DNA of 64,000 bases from Rhypophila decipiens. Its lineage: Eukaryota > Ascomycota > Sordariomycetes > Sordariales > Naviculisporaceae. A model generated the notes under the pieces. The model was not told the origin of the DNA, did not search any database, and was given only the letters and a program-made list of their open reading frames with translations. Below, piece by piece: positions 10,694 to 20,125 of this stretch. The stretch's first letter is position 1. Every line of letters starts with the position of its first letter. The position numbers were made by a program, and so were the translations under genes. The stretch is taken from positions 7,330 to 71,329 of the forward strand of contig MU858111.1 in NCBI GenBank assembly GCA_033297075.1, given 5' to 3'.

Positions 10694-11635
10694 TCACAGC
10701 TCCTCCTCCTCCTCCTCCTCTTCCTCCTCGTCTTCCAGTTTCATCTGGCCAATCTTGTCCAAGACGTCCAGGAATTGCTGAGCAGCGGCTGCCGGGTCCT
10801 CCAAAGTAAGCTTCTTGATCTGATCAAGGAAGCCCATGTCCAGTGGACGGGAATTATGATCCGCCACAGCAAGTTCCTTGCTCTTATCCTCAGCGCTCGC
10901 CTGCGACTTCTCTCCTGATCTCTCTCGAGAAGGCTCATTGGATCCCACATTCTGGCCAATTCTGTTCCAGGCCTGAAAGAAGGCTGCCGGATCCTCGAGA
11001 CTGAGCAACTCGATTTCTTCGAGCGAGTCCTGGCTCAAAGGACCAGGAGTCTGCTTCACGAGAGCGACTAGCTTCCTCTTGGTTTTGTCGACGTCAATGT
11101 TTTGATAGGTCCACGGGTGTGGTTCTTCCTTCTCTCGTACGTTGAAGCCGGTCAAGTAGTCGTTTTTCTGCGTCATCTCTCCAGATTCCTCCCCAGCATC
11201 TTCGGAGAATCCAGCGAAAGCCACAGTCTGGCTCCGTTGAATGGCGTCTTGGAGTTTAGTCATGATCCAGGCGTCAAAGCTCGAAAGGCCATTCTGGATT
11301 GCCCGCACCATCCTTAGTTTTGTGAGCTCAATCTGCGCCTGGCGTAAGCGATTAGCCTGACCCTGTGCCGTATCCATGCTCCCAGCCTCAAGGGGTTTGC
11401 TAGGGATTCTAAGTCCCAGTGCCTTTGCGGAGGTGAGTTGGGCTAGCCTGAGTACGGTGCGGAGCTGTGCTACCTCGAGTTGCTCTTTGAGGTGAGAACG
11501 ATCGGGCTTGGGCGACTTTGATTTGGCCACCCCGTTCGATCTCCGTCTTTTGCCCTTCGATTTCCTTTTTTTGGCCCTCGGTCCCAGTATGGGAGGGCGC
11601 TGCTTGACCTTGGAAGTGTTGGAAGCGCTCGACAT
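10694..11635 (-). CDS. Hypothetical protein with acidic tail; start uncertain
   Basis: Single long exon. From the ATG at 11635 (MSSASNTSKVKQRPPILG) it gives 313 aa. It has a very basic N-terminal patch (RAKKRKSKGKRRRSNG), a helical middle (LEVAQLRTVLRLAQL), then motifs IELLSLEDPAAFFQAWNRIG and FLDQIKKLTLEDPAAAAQQF. It ends in a run of Glu encoded by GAG/GAA repeats. These motifs resemble the FLDRIRGLSLEE repeats of the neighbour at 8055. The same frame continues upstream through PQPVDDIFTLRQSP to an in-frame TGA (11698-11696). Above that lies a further open stretch from an ATG at 11764 in good context. The gene may thus have lost its original start to a nonsense change. No family is recognised. 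Confidence 0.6.
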   Translation of the reverse strand: MSSASNTSKVKQRPPILGPRAKKRKSKGKRRRSNGVAKSKSPKPDRSHLKEQLEVAQLRTVLRLAQLTSAKALGLRIPSKPLEAGSMDTAQGQANRLRQAQIELTKLRMVRAIQNGLSSFDAWIMTKLQDAIQRSQTVAFAGFSEDAGEESGEMTQKNDYLTGFNVREKEEPHPWTYQNIDVDKTKRKLVALVKQTPGPLSQDSLEEIELLSLEDPAAFFQAWNRIGQNVGSNEPSRERSGEKSQASAEDKSKELAVADHNSRPLDMGFLDQIKKLTLEDPAAAAQQFLDVLDKIGQMKLEDEEEEEEEEEEL

Positions 11636-11764
11636 TGGACTCTGGCGCAGTGTAAAGATGTCATCCACCGGCTGAGGGTCGACGTCAAGTCCATCTCAGT
11701 ACTCATCTGAAGAGAATTGTCCGTCTTCATGTCGGCGTCCACACCCGCTCATCTCGGAGGACAT

Positions 11765-12562
11765 TTTGGTCGTACAACCTAGCAATTGACCTTGTCGTTG
11801 ATTGAGTAAGGGTTGTAGACGAGAAATTACTCCAGTGTTTGCTGTAAATATGGTTGAAGGGGTAATTGGGGTTCGAAATGATGAGCGCAAGTGAGCCGCA
11901 TACAGGAGTCGTTGAAAATCAATGCTGAGCTCAAAACTATAGTCGAGGCTTGGATGCGAGGTCGAAAAGATGACTAGGTGTCCGGGAGCAGTGCGGGGAA
12001 GACGGTGCAAGGAAGGTTGCAGGAATATTATCAGGAAAAGAAGTCCAAGGCGGGTAGAGTGATTGAAGGTGAGTAGAGGCGGAACGTGAAGCAAAAGACT
12101 AGACGGAAAGGCCAACGAGGGCCGTCGTTTCGAGCCTCTGCGGGCGACCAATCGTCTTGATCCCTTGAAGTTTACAGCGGGGGGAGCTAGGACCAAGCCC
12201 TTCCGGTCACTCCATGTCGGTCGTCAGGGGCAGCACCGGTGGTCAGTGGGTCTTTTTGTGTCCTGCCTCTCGGCCCCTCGGCGGGGTTGAATATTTATGG
12301 AAATCCAATATGCAAGGATGACGAGGTCTGTTGACTGAGGTTTCCATGGCAGTGATTTAGAAGATCAGTTGAGTGTGCCCAAACGAGAAAAGAAATTACA
12401 ACACGAGAAATTAAGACTGGGAGTTTATGTAGTAGCACAACGGTTATGATACCAGTCAAGTTTCACGACCAAGCCTCACTTTCCTAAGTTAGATAAATTG
12501 CACAGACCCACTACAACAAATGAGACTATTCCCTCTTCTCCATGACATATTTATCTTGAACA
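11765..12562. other. Intergenic, upstream of the 10694 gene
   Basis: A minus-strand open frame at 11696-12196 covers the presumed promoter and leader and reads as low-complexity Leu/Ser/Pro-rich sequence. I do not accept it as a gene. Confidence 0.4.
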
Positions 12563-13004
12563 TCACCATCCAGTCAAATTTTGGGCGCCGCTTACATTCA
12601 GACCCGAAAAGTTCAGAGTAAGCGATTCCATCTGGGCGAGGCTGATGTCAGCCGCCTTCTGAATCCGTCGGCGTTCTGTCATTTCCCTTCGCTACAGTTC
12701 CTTGTCCTCCTGTTCCAGTGCGAGCATATTTCTAACTGACCTTGCAATGTATTCATAGAGTGATTTAATACGTCGAAGTCGTCGATCACCATCTTCTCAA
12801 CCTCTTTCGCGCTCTTCAACCTCTTCTGTTCCACGCTGACGGCGCTGCGGCGATAAATGTTCATCATCAAACATAGGGGCCGCTGTCGCTAACCTTCTCC
12901 GCCTCCAGCCCTCCCTCGGCACCTGTCTGGACTCTATCGAGCTCTGAAATATCCTGGCTGCAGCTCGCACTGTTGTGTTCTTTGATGCCGAAGGTACTGA
13001 TCAT
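12563..13004 (-). CDS. Small three-exon hypothetical protein
   Basis: Exons 13004-12894, 12825-12741 and 12675-12563 join with consistent phases (0, then 1). The introns are 68 and 65 nt with GT donors and AG acceptors. The 102-aa product starts MISTFGIKEHNSASCSQD, continues KRLKSAKEVEKMVIDDFDVL and ends in SLAQMESLTLNFSGLN. The middle looks like an amphipathic or coiled-coil helix. A GTAAGC near the end could be another donor, so the C-terminus is uncertain. The first exon overlaps, antisense, a possible plus-strand pseudogene. No family is recognised. Confidence 0.45.
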
Positions 13005-13430
13005 GACTTGGAGGATTGCAAATAAGGATGACGAAGACTACGGCGATGTCTAGTTGGGTAACAAGGCCGGTCGCCTCAACATCGCCCGTCTAGTGACCCA
13101 GGCCGTTCGGGCCTTTAATCGTGTGGAAATGGAGCATCGCTGCCGCCACGGCCTCATCGGCAACCAGGTGAGCGGGTGAGTGCTATCAAGTCCCTGTCGT
13201 GTTACTGGCGACCCGTCTTCTTCGTCTCGCTAACATCATCCCCTCTCTGTCTCAGGCTTCCGACGCTGCCTACACCGCAGCTATGACTACCCAGACCAAC
13301 GCTCTCCGTCTGGCTTATCTAAGGGGAGCTCTGTGACCGACGTCGAGATAGTTGACCAGGTGGTGGCAGTAGTGGTGGTTGTGGTCTCCCTAGTGTGTCG
13401 GCGAAGGGGCGCATAGGTACGATCGCCGGT
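12950..13430 (+). pseudogene. Decayed spliced gene of unknown family
   Basis: Protein-like segments occur in sequence but are interrupted. ILAAARTVVFFDAEGTDHD (about 12950-13015) ends at a stop. The next frame reads IANKDDEDYGDV followed by TAG at 13051, then LGNKAGRLNIARLVTQAVRA and FNRVEMEHRC up to 13167. A good intron (GTGAGC donor, GCTAAC branch, CAG acceptor, 13168-13255) leads in phase 0 to ASDAAYTAAMTTQTNALRL. A further frame shift leads to SSVTDVEIVDQVV. The TAG is one base from Trp (TGG). The number of lesions argues for a pseudogene. Confidence 0.4.
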
Positions 13431-13801
13431 TCGCCGTCCGTCGTCGAGTGGTCTTGCGAAAATTTAACTTTCTTTGCGGAATCCCTTGCGATCGATAGTG
13501 TGTCATGTCTGGAGGAATCCGCAAGGGTCACGATCTTGAAGTGTCTGAAGTGAAGGGCTCTGTTTAACTGGTGTTGCCGGTGAGTAAATATTTAGCAAAT
13601 ATCTTGCACGGGAATACTCGGAATGGAAACAAACCCCAAAGGTAGAGAGGCTTGATGGACCAAACCTCAGGTCAAATTTGCCAACGAAATAGTGGTGAAG
13701 GATGGTTTCTGCCTATCATTTCATGGGAGTTGTGGTAGACAAGGAGGGGAGACCCTTGCAAGTAGAACTGGCATCTGGTACAGGTCATTCGTATTTCCTG
13801 T

Positions 13802-14700
13802 TCAATACAGGGCATGTATCGGTGCAGAGTGGTAATGATCTATGTATCCAAAACGCCCCTCCTGGTTTCTATCGGCACTCGTTTCAGCACAAACGTCCTT
13901 TGATTTCCAGCCAACCGCTATCAGCAACGCTCCTGTTCCAAGTCCCACGAGCAACAAGTGCCGCCATTCTTGGCAATCCACCAACTTGCAAGTTCGGATA
14001 TATGTTCACGTCGGTCCCAGAAATAAAGCCTTCACCACGCGCGGGCCTCTCGAACAAATCCATGGGCACAGCGACCCACAGAACTATACTGAGGACTCAC
14101 GAGTCTTTCCGCGGAGGTAAAAAACACAATAGTCGCATCTACGAAGCTTCCAGTACTTCCCAAGGGCCAAGACTAACTAGACAATGTGGAATAGGACGAC
14201 AAGTACAACAGATTCATGTCCATCGCCACCTGCCCACGTCAGATAGCCTCGGTCTCTCGATTCGAATTTCAGAGACTTTCGCACTGAATCTTGTCGACTA
14301 TTTCTCCCGTGGCAAATGAACATTTAGGCGCTATATGACACGCCCTCCTTCGACCGTCGGCGACGAGACGCGTGCCTCGGCCTTTCAAGGTGACAAGGAG
14401 GAGTGCAAGAGGGCCGGCATAGACGACTACCTCTCGATACCACTGCAGAAACCTGATCGACCTCGTGGGTGTTGGAGTGGCCAAACCGGTCGAAAGGAAG
14501 ACGTTGGAACGCATGTTGATATCCCCGTCGTGGGCGTGTAAGACGACGAAGATGTCGCCATGCCAAAGATGAATGGGAGTTACTCCAGCAGGGAGGTGGT
14601 TACGCCCGGGGACGACCAGTATAACAACCTGCCCTCCGTTGCCCTAACGATTTCAGCAAGTAGCTCTACAGTCCATGCGAGAAGAGAGTGTGTGGAACGT
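13802..14700 (-). pseudogene. Minus-strand decayed coding region with hydrophobic segments
   Basis: Fragments that read like protein appear in shifting frames. Around 14690-14640 is VELLAEIVRATEG. Around 14630-14500 is VVILVVPGRNHLPAGVTPIH then HGDIFVVLHAHDGDINM. Around 14515-14270 is NVFLSTGLATPTPTRSIRFL and VYAGPLALLLVTLKGRG. At 13984-13802 is LLLVGLGTGALLIAVGWKSK, a likely membrane segment, ending SAPIHALY. A single-base shift would join the first two. On the opposite strand a 205-codon frame exists (13702-14319) but it reads less naturally. No family is recognised. Confidence 0.35.
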
Positions 14701-15607
14701 TGACAACCCCGGGGCCTCTGACGCGGAGGGGGAAATGGAATGTAATTCTCGTGATAATTGTCCTAAAATATGCAACTAATATCTATATTCCAATATGAGT
14801 GCTGTTTTTCCCGTCTTTCTTTTTACCCTGTCTGTCATTCACCCTACCAACTGAAACTGTTGGGTAATTTGCCTTGCGAATAATATTCCGCATTTTGGAG
14901 TGAAGTCTAACGGGCTTGAATTATCTATGCTTTGCGTCTCTTGACGTCAATTCACTGGCTGTAATGGTGGAGGCAGGGGTTTCAATTCAAAGAAGTCCTG
15001 TCCAGTGGCTCCTGCCGGGTTCGTCTCCGAGGACTGAGCAGTCATGTTGGGTACAAACATCTTTCTCTCTTCTCTCGAACCAGACGGTGGCTTCCAATTA
15101 CTACAAGCACATTAGATCACTTCAATATGCTTTGTTAGGAAGGCAAGTAGGGCTATGGCTCCCAAATGGTTAAACCATAGGAAGCCATTAACGGTGAACT
15201 AGAAAAATCAAACAGCAAGTCGGTTAATAGCTGTTCCCTCTACACTGCTCGAACATGCCTACCATGCCTATATGTACCCCCTAGGCCTTGTGAAGGTCTG
15301 TACCAAATTGGAACCTGGGAGGCAGGTGGAGCTTGCGTACCTACCCCCTCCTCCGTCATTACCTTACCGCCTAGAGCCCCTGGATACATTGAACAGGGTC
15401 AACCGACCGACAGGCACAGCCGGAGGGCTGCTCCCTTATAGGCCGGGCCTAGAACGCACGCAACCCTCACGTGGGGTAGGATTTCTGTGGGACCCTCGGG
15501 CACTACGTTTGAAAAGTTCTCCAGGTCGATTGAAATTCTCTGAACCTCCTCCATCTTCTCCCACTTTCTATCTTCAGTCACTCAAACACATCCTCACTCT
15601 GGGCATC
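14701..15607. other. Intergenic, no confident gene
   Basis: A minus-strand segment (15581-15399) reads KMEEVQRISIDLENFSNVV and could be an exon, but it has no ATG and no clear splice partners. Confidence 0.3.
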
Positions 15608-15700
15608 ATGTCAACGCCAAATGACGGCAAGCCTCGAGCTCGAGTCTCCATCAGGAGCCTGCTTCGAACCAAAATGATGCACATTTTCAGCTATTGCTGA
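15608..15700 (+). CDS. Possible 30-aa peptide or upstream ORF
   Basis: ATG in moderate context after a pyrimidine-rich leader. It encodes MSTPNDGKPRARVSIRSLLR and ends HIFSYC with TGA, directly followed by a GTACGT donor. A GCAG acceptor follows at about 15830. It may be a uORF or first exon of an unidentified transcript. Confidence 0.25.
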   Translation: MSTPNDGKPRARVSIRSLLRTKMMHIFSYC

Positions 15701-15844
15701 GGTACGTGTTCTTTTTCCCGCATTATTGGCCTCACGAGTTCCCGTTCGTTCTCGATACTATCCCTATTCCCTTCATGGAAGCCAGCAATCCATTCCCTTG
15801 GTCTAGCCCCTAGCCCTTCTGCCATTGCAGACATGGTGTGCCCA

Positions 15845-16111
15845 TCACCCAATCCCACCACTGCCCTTTGATTTCTTCTCGCCGGGCGTTTTTTCTTTCA
15901 TCATCAGCGCATTTGCACGCTCCGATTCCAGCGGTTTCTCTGCAATAGGGACGATTGGAAATCGCATGTGTCGATTGAAGACCACCTTGTTGGCCCCATG
16001 TGCGCTCTCTAGCTTCCTCAGAATCCTGAAGAGGTCAAGCCATGTCAAATGGCGGAGTCTCGAGCCAATTTCCCATGGGTCTTCATCGCCCCTCCGCTCC
16101 ATTTGTGGCAC
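15845..16111 (-). CDS. Putative 88-aa hypothetical protein
   Basis: A single open frame with ATG, starting MPQMERRGDEDPWEIGSRL and containing LTWLDLFRILRKLESAHGAN, ending in a Lys/Gly tail. Charge distribution and a helical middle look protein-like. It has no recognised domain and no further support. Confidence 0.3.
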   Translation of the reverse strand: MPQMERRGDEDPWEIGSRLRHLTWLDLFRILRKLESAHGANKVVFNRHMRFPIVPIAEKPLESERANALMMKEKTPGEKKSKGSGGIG

Positions 16112-16209
16112 AGCTCACATCCACCATTATCACGCAAGAATTAGTGTGAGCAGGAAGAAGCTAATTTGAATTCAGGGCCCAAGGAAGATCCCCTTTCCCC
16201 CAGCGTGGA

Positions 16210-16865
16210 ATGCTCAGACTCCCAGAGCGAGTCCAACTTCCTGTTCAGCTACCCCAGAACAGGTACAACATGGCCCCGGTCCGACAGCGACCCGAAGACC
16301 GTCATATGGACTGCAATGACGGCCGGCTCGACGAGGTGGCCAGTGACAGCGAGAACGATCATTCTGGCGATGTCTTCTCACCAGCCTCATCAACCAATTC
16401 TGGCCGTCCAAAGCAGGCAGAGGGGCGCGCAGTCGAGCTTGGCCGACCACCATCCCCAGCCCTAACCCTGGGCCAGCCGCTGCAGCCGAGGCTGAAAAGA
16501 ATGGAGATGGTGCAGCCAGGACAAATTCAGGCACTTCGTTCAGAAACTTGAACGAATTCAAGCAGTTCGTTCAAGTTCCTGTCTAGCTGCCCCAGAACAG
16601 ATACACCATGCCCCCAGTCCGACAGCGACCTGAAGATCGTCATATGGACTGCAATGACGACGACGACCGTTTTCGGACCTGCGGGCGGCAACCCCCAGGC
16701 TGGCAACCTGGGTGGTTTTGGAGCGAGCCAGGGACCCAAGCTCACCCCCGCCAGATGGGCTGGTTCGTGGAGCTCGACACCATGACCACAGCTTCCGAGT
16801 CCGAGTCCACCGTCTCCAGTCAAAATGAGCGTCTCATGCAACAGTTCAGAGTTTGAAAGAATTCT
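16210..16865 (+). repeat. Diverged tandem duplication with coding content
   Basis: Two units of about 350 and 310 bp. Both contain PVRQRPEDRHMDCND in frame after an ATG (16270 and 16608). Both end in related sequence (TTCAGAAACTTGAACGAATT versus TTCAGAGTTTGAAAGAATT). Copy 1 gives a 93-aa frame 16270-16551 (GRLDEVASDSENDHSGDVF, acidic and disordered). Copy 2 gives an 82-aa frame 16608-16856 (ESESTVSSQNERLMQQFRV). The preserved start region suggests the unit was once a gene. Both copies look degenerate in the middle. Confidence 0.6.
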
Positions 16866-16977
16866 CGGGACCTCTCCTGGCGAACTCACAGGCAGTCCTC
16901 TGGATAAGAACCGGACACCTTGGAGGAAACCATCCATCAGCTCGTCTAACATGGTAGAGTACGAAGTCCAAGCCGCA

Positions 16978-17293
16978 GGTCGTGCCAATATCCACGGCGC
17001 TTGTTTGGGAGCCCGTCGAACGTGGCCGGCATGCACCCCCAACCCTAACTATGGAACCACGCAGAATCGACACAGCATGGAATCTGACAGAGTCCTATTC
17101 GCAGGGTACCAATGTTCCTGCACCAGAGGCGCCACGCGAGCATATATGGCACCATCCATCAGTCAACGGTATCACTAGTTGTACGACACATTATGATTGA
17201 CCATCTCATTGAATTTGGCATTCGATTGATTGGAGATGAATTGGCTCCCTGGCTCACATCCACCGAGGCTGATCGTCTTCTAAAAGCGGTCTA
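16978..17293 (+). pseudogene. Coding fragment downstream of the tandem duplication
   Basis: One frame reads LVWEPVERGRHAPPTLTMEP then RRIDTAWNLTESYSQGTN up to about 17170. A second, shifted frame reads RHIMIDHLIEFGIRLIGDEL then APWLTSTEADRLLKAV and a TAG at 17293. The shift could be a missed intron or decay. No family is recognised. Confidence 0.3.
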
Positions 17294-17685
17294 GCGTTCC
17301 CAGCACTCCCCGTCAAGACGGTGCAGCAAGGAGACATCACATTCTCTCACCGTCCAAGAAACGAGCCATCTTTCGAGCCAGTTCCAGTAGAGACAGAGTC
17401 ATCTTCTCGGGCTCTGCAGTTGGAATGATGTAACATCAAGTGGGAGAGGATGAATCTTACAAGGCTGCGGTCAAGCCTCATTCCTATGGACACCACCATG
17501 TTGAGCGCAGGCCAGCCAACACTTTTTCTCGACTGAGAGCATCTCGTTGTCTATTTTCACGCAGCTATTCCATATGATTGCTACCATAGCCGCTGGTCCT
17601 TGCCGTCTTTTGTCTGCTGTATCGAAATAGAACGGGCTCTTGGCTGTGTTGGTTATAAGTCTCCACCGCTCACGACCCAAAGTCA

Positions 17686-18057
17686 ATGCCCTTTCATGGC
17701 CTCCTTCAGCTTCAACCCTCATCGTATGGCCCCGAGTCGACCCAAATGAAAAATAGCCTGCCCTTTCATGGCCACTCTTCTTCAGCTCCGGCCTCAGCTT
17801 CTGACTATGGGTCAGGTCAGGTCAGGTCAAAAAGAACGAGCCAGCCCTTTTCATGGCTTCCTTCAGCTTCGACTATCGCCACAACCTCACATTCTGCCCC
17901 GGGGCCCGGGCCCGATTCAATGAGAAAGGGCCTGCCATTTTATGGCTGTTTGTCTCCAGCTTGGACCTCACCTCGACTTCAGCCTCATCTTCTAGTTCTG
18001 GTGTACGTCAAAACAACAGGCCTGAGGACCTTTCCGGGTCGGAGCTGGCTGGATTGA
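17686..18057 (+). CDS. Putative protein with four imperfect in-frame repeats
   Basis: An open frame of 123 codons begins at the first repeat. Four units of roughly 68-90 bp each start CCCTTTCATGGC or a variant (about 17689, 17761, 17845, 17935). In protein they read MPFHG, LPFHG, QPFSW and LPFYG, each followed by a Ser/Pro/Ala-rich stretch such as HSSSAPASASDYGSG. All four keep the same frame, which suggests coding selection or a recent expansion. There is no signal peptide. The frame runs into the adjacent minisatellite, so the C-terminus is doubtful. Confidence 0.35.
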   Translation: MPFHGLLQLQPSSYGPESTQMKNSLPFHGHSSSAPASASDYGSGQVRSKRTSQPFSWLPSASTIATTSHSAPGPGPDSMRKGLPFYGCLSPAWTSPRLQPHLLVLVYVKTTGLRTFPGRSWLD

Positions 18058-18182
18058 CTGGTTTGACTGGGTTTGACTGGACTGACTGGATTTGACTGGC
18101 TTGACCACCGAGTGTCGGTGTACTCTTCGGCGTCGCGCCGATCGGATTGACTGGATTTGACTGGATTTGACTGGATTGGTTG
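18048..18182 (+). repeat. TTTGACTGG minisatellite
   Basis: About ten copies of GGATTTGACTGG / GATTGACTGG, in two blocks separated by roughly 40 bp. The reverse complement of the same unit forms the minisatellite at 5995-6082. Confidence 0.85.
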
Positions 18183-18555
18183 CACAGAGTAGTTAGCTTT
18201 CTCAGTAATCGACTTATTGTTTCTAACGTTCGCCGTAAAGTACGCAGATGTTTGTGCTCGTGAGCAAGACTGGCCTGTCGAGGGCATCGCCCAATCCAGG
18301 CAAACAGAGAGATTAGCAAGCAGCGCTCCACGGCATGGATTGACTGTCATGTTTGAATGATGTGTGATTTTAATCTAGCCTTGAAACTCCCCTGTCGAGT
18401 CTGCCGCTCAAGTCTAATCTGGTCTCAGTTGTTGCCATTCATGATACTAGTAGTTATATCTCAGCCAACATGATGGAAATACCCGGTGTGAGAGATGGAT
18501 CTGATTTCCTAGGTTGAGACGCTTTAGGAGAGAGTAATATCAGGCATCTGCGTTC
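18183..18555. other. Intergenic, nothing recognised
   Basis: No open frame or repeat of note. Confidence 0.4.
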
Positions 18556-18738
18556 ATGCTCAGTATGCTTGTCCTTGTGTGTTCGTTAGCCTCGATTAGC
18601 ACTGTGTTGATGTCTATGGTGTGTATGCTCATTATCAGCCCTTTGTGTAGAAAGCCAGAGCCAAAAGTATCAGCAAAACAGGCCGAAGAACGCCGACGAG
18701 CGATCCCTCCTCTTCTTTTCGTCGAGACTCAGCTGTGA
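18556..18738 (+). CDS. Putative 60-aa protein with one membrane segment
   Basis: The ATG frame starts MLSMLVLVCSLASISTVLMS, strongly hydrophobic and suited to a signal anchor. It is followed by a charged tail (KPEPKVSAKQAEERRRA). It is too short and isolated to be sure it is real. Confidence 0.25.
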   Translation: MLSMLVLVCSLASISTVLMSMVCMLIISPLCRKPEPKVSAKQAEERRRAIPPLLFVETQL

Positions 18739-18954
18739 TGCGAGCTTGGATTCTCTGCCATGAGACAATGCTCGGTGGGTTGGAAATTGGTGCCATGGGC
18801 TCTCGCCAGGTTGTTTTTAAACGGCCGCTTGAAGCTCAGAAGGGAGAAAATATGATGTTGGTTTACTGGCTGCTTCTCCTGTCGATAGATGAAGCAAGAA
18901 CTAAACCAAAAAGTCCGAATCCCTGACAATGTCCTTGTGGATCATTGAGGTTCA

Positions 18955-19812
18955 TCATGAGAAAAGATGGCGTTTGGCAATATGATAAAGACGTCTCAGT
19001 TTGTCTTTGACATTGATAGAAGATTCGACGCTGGGAAAACGAATCCGTCGGACCTCGGTCATGGTTACCTAACCTCACACAATTTCAGCTCGTTATTATC
19101 ACTAACCTGAACAAACTGGTCAAGAGCAAGTTCCGTTCGCTCCAAGACGACGCACGGGGGCCAACAGAGGACCTTCACCAGGATGCTATCCATTATTTTC
19201 ATCATATGAATGAGAACAGCTCTTGCAAAGTCAAACTCATGATACTGATCAGGAATTGGGCGGCTGACTCTCTCAAAGCCGAGAAGCTGGAATCATGATC
19301 GAGACCGGCCGTGAGTCTGGACATCGTCTAAGCACCATCCAGTTCGCAATGTTGTATCCCATCCATTAGTTGCTAAACTTAGATGACCCAAACTCTGGGG
19401 ATGATATGTATCGCAAATCATAAAACTTGGGTTAAGAGCAAGGAATATTGTCCCGGTAAGGGGCGAATCTCAAACGATACAGTCCTCAAACCCCTGAATC
19501 GCTCAAAGACGACAGTAACAAGGTCACACATGTCTTTCTGAAGTTGGAAAGCCGCAGATGTAAAGCATGAAAGGCATCTGCAAGTTGAGGTGTATAAAAC
19601 ATCACATCTCGTTCAAGCGGTTGTCCTTCATGCTGGCGCAAATGATGTATTGTGATATCCCATGAACTGCGATATTGGAAATATTCATATGCAGGTTTGA
19701 AGTGAGACGCCAAGATCTCAATTGCTGCAACACACGCTAAGCCAACGTGACAGCTTGGAGCTTGCACGGACCGAGCTTCATGCAACTGCCGGTGCTTTGG
19801 ACGACCAATCAT
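18955..19812 (-). CDS. Multi-exon hypothetical protein
   Basis: The 5' exon starts at an ATG at 19812 (MIGRPKHRQLHEARS) and contains VAAIEILASHFKPAYEYFQY and LSNFRKTC; it is open until 19486. The second exon (19286-19069) reads LLGFERVSRPIPDQYHEFDF then VLIHMMKIMDSILVKVL. The third (19030-18955) reads VESSINVKDKLRRLYHIAK and stops. The second intron would be only 38 nt but gives perfect phase; an alternative donor (CAG|GTTAGT at 19106) does not. The first donor could not be placed with certainty. Sequence quality looks protein-like throughout. The family is not recognised, and partial decay is possible. Confidence 0.45.
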
Positions 19813-20125
19813 ACCCCGGAAAACCACCTCCAACCAGCCATCCGCCAGCTGTCGCCCCCGATTTCTTTTGACCCACTCTCACCCCAGCCCTTCTTAACTT
19901 TCTTGTGCCCGCAAAGCTTCGCCAGGAACAAAACCACCAACGCCTCATTACAACGATCGAGCAAAACCACCCAACAAGTGCATCGCCAAAAAGGGGCGGT
20001 CTTGCATCCCATCTCACAGACTGCATATTCTCTGTTAGTACAGAGCTGCCTTAATCAGGTAAACGAAAATAACTGCACAATTGCATCAAAACCACAACTG
20101 GAGCCAATCCAGTAGTCCGACAAAC

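Noticed and set aside
11696..12196. 166-codon minus-strand frame upstream of the 10694 gene
   Set aside because: Low complexity, begins at a non-ATG codon, and covers the presumed promoter and leader.
13702..14319. 205-codon plus-strand frame
   Set aside because: Residue use is less natural than the minus-strand pieces over the same bases; neither is certain.
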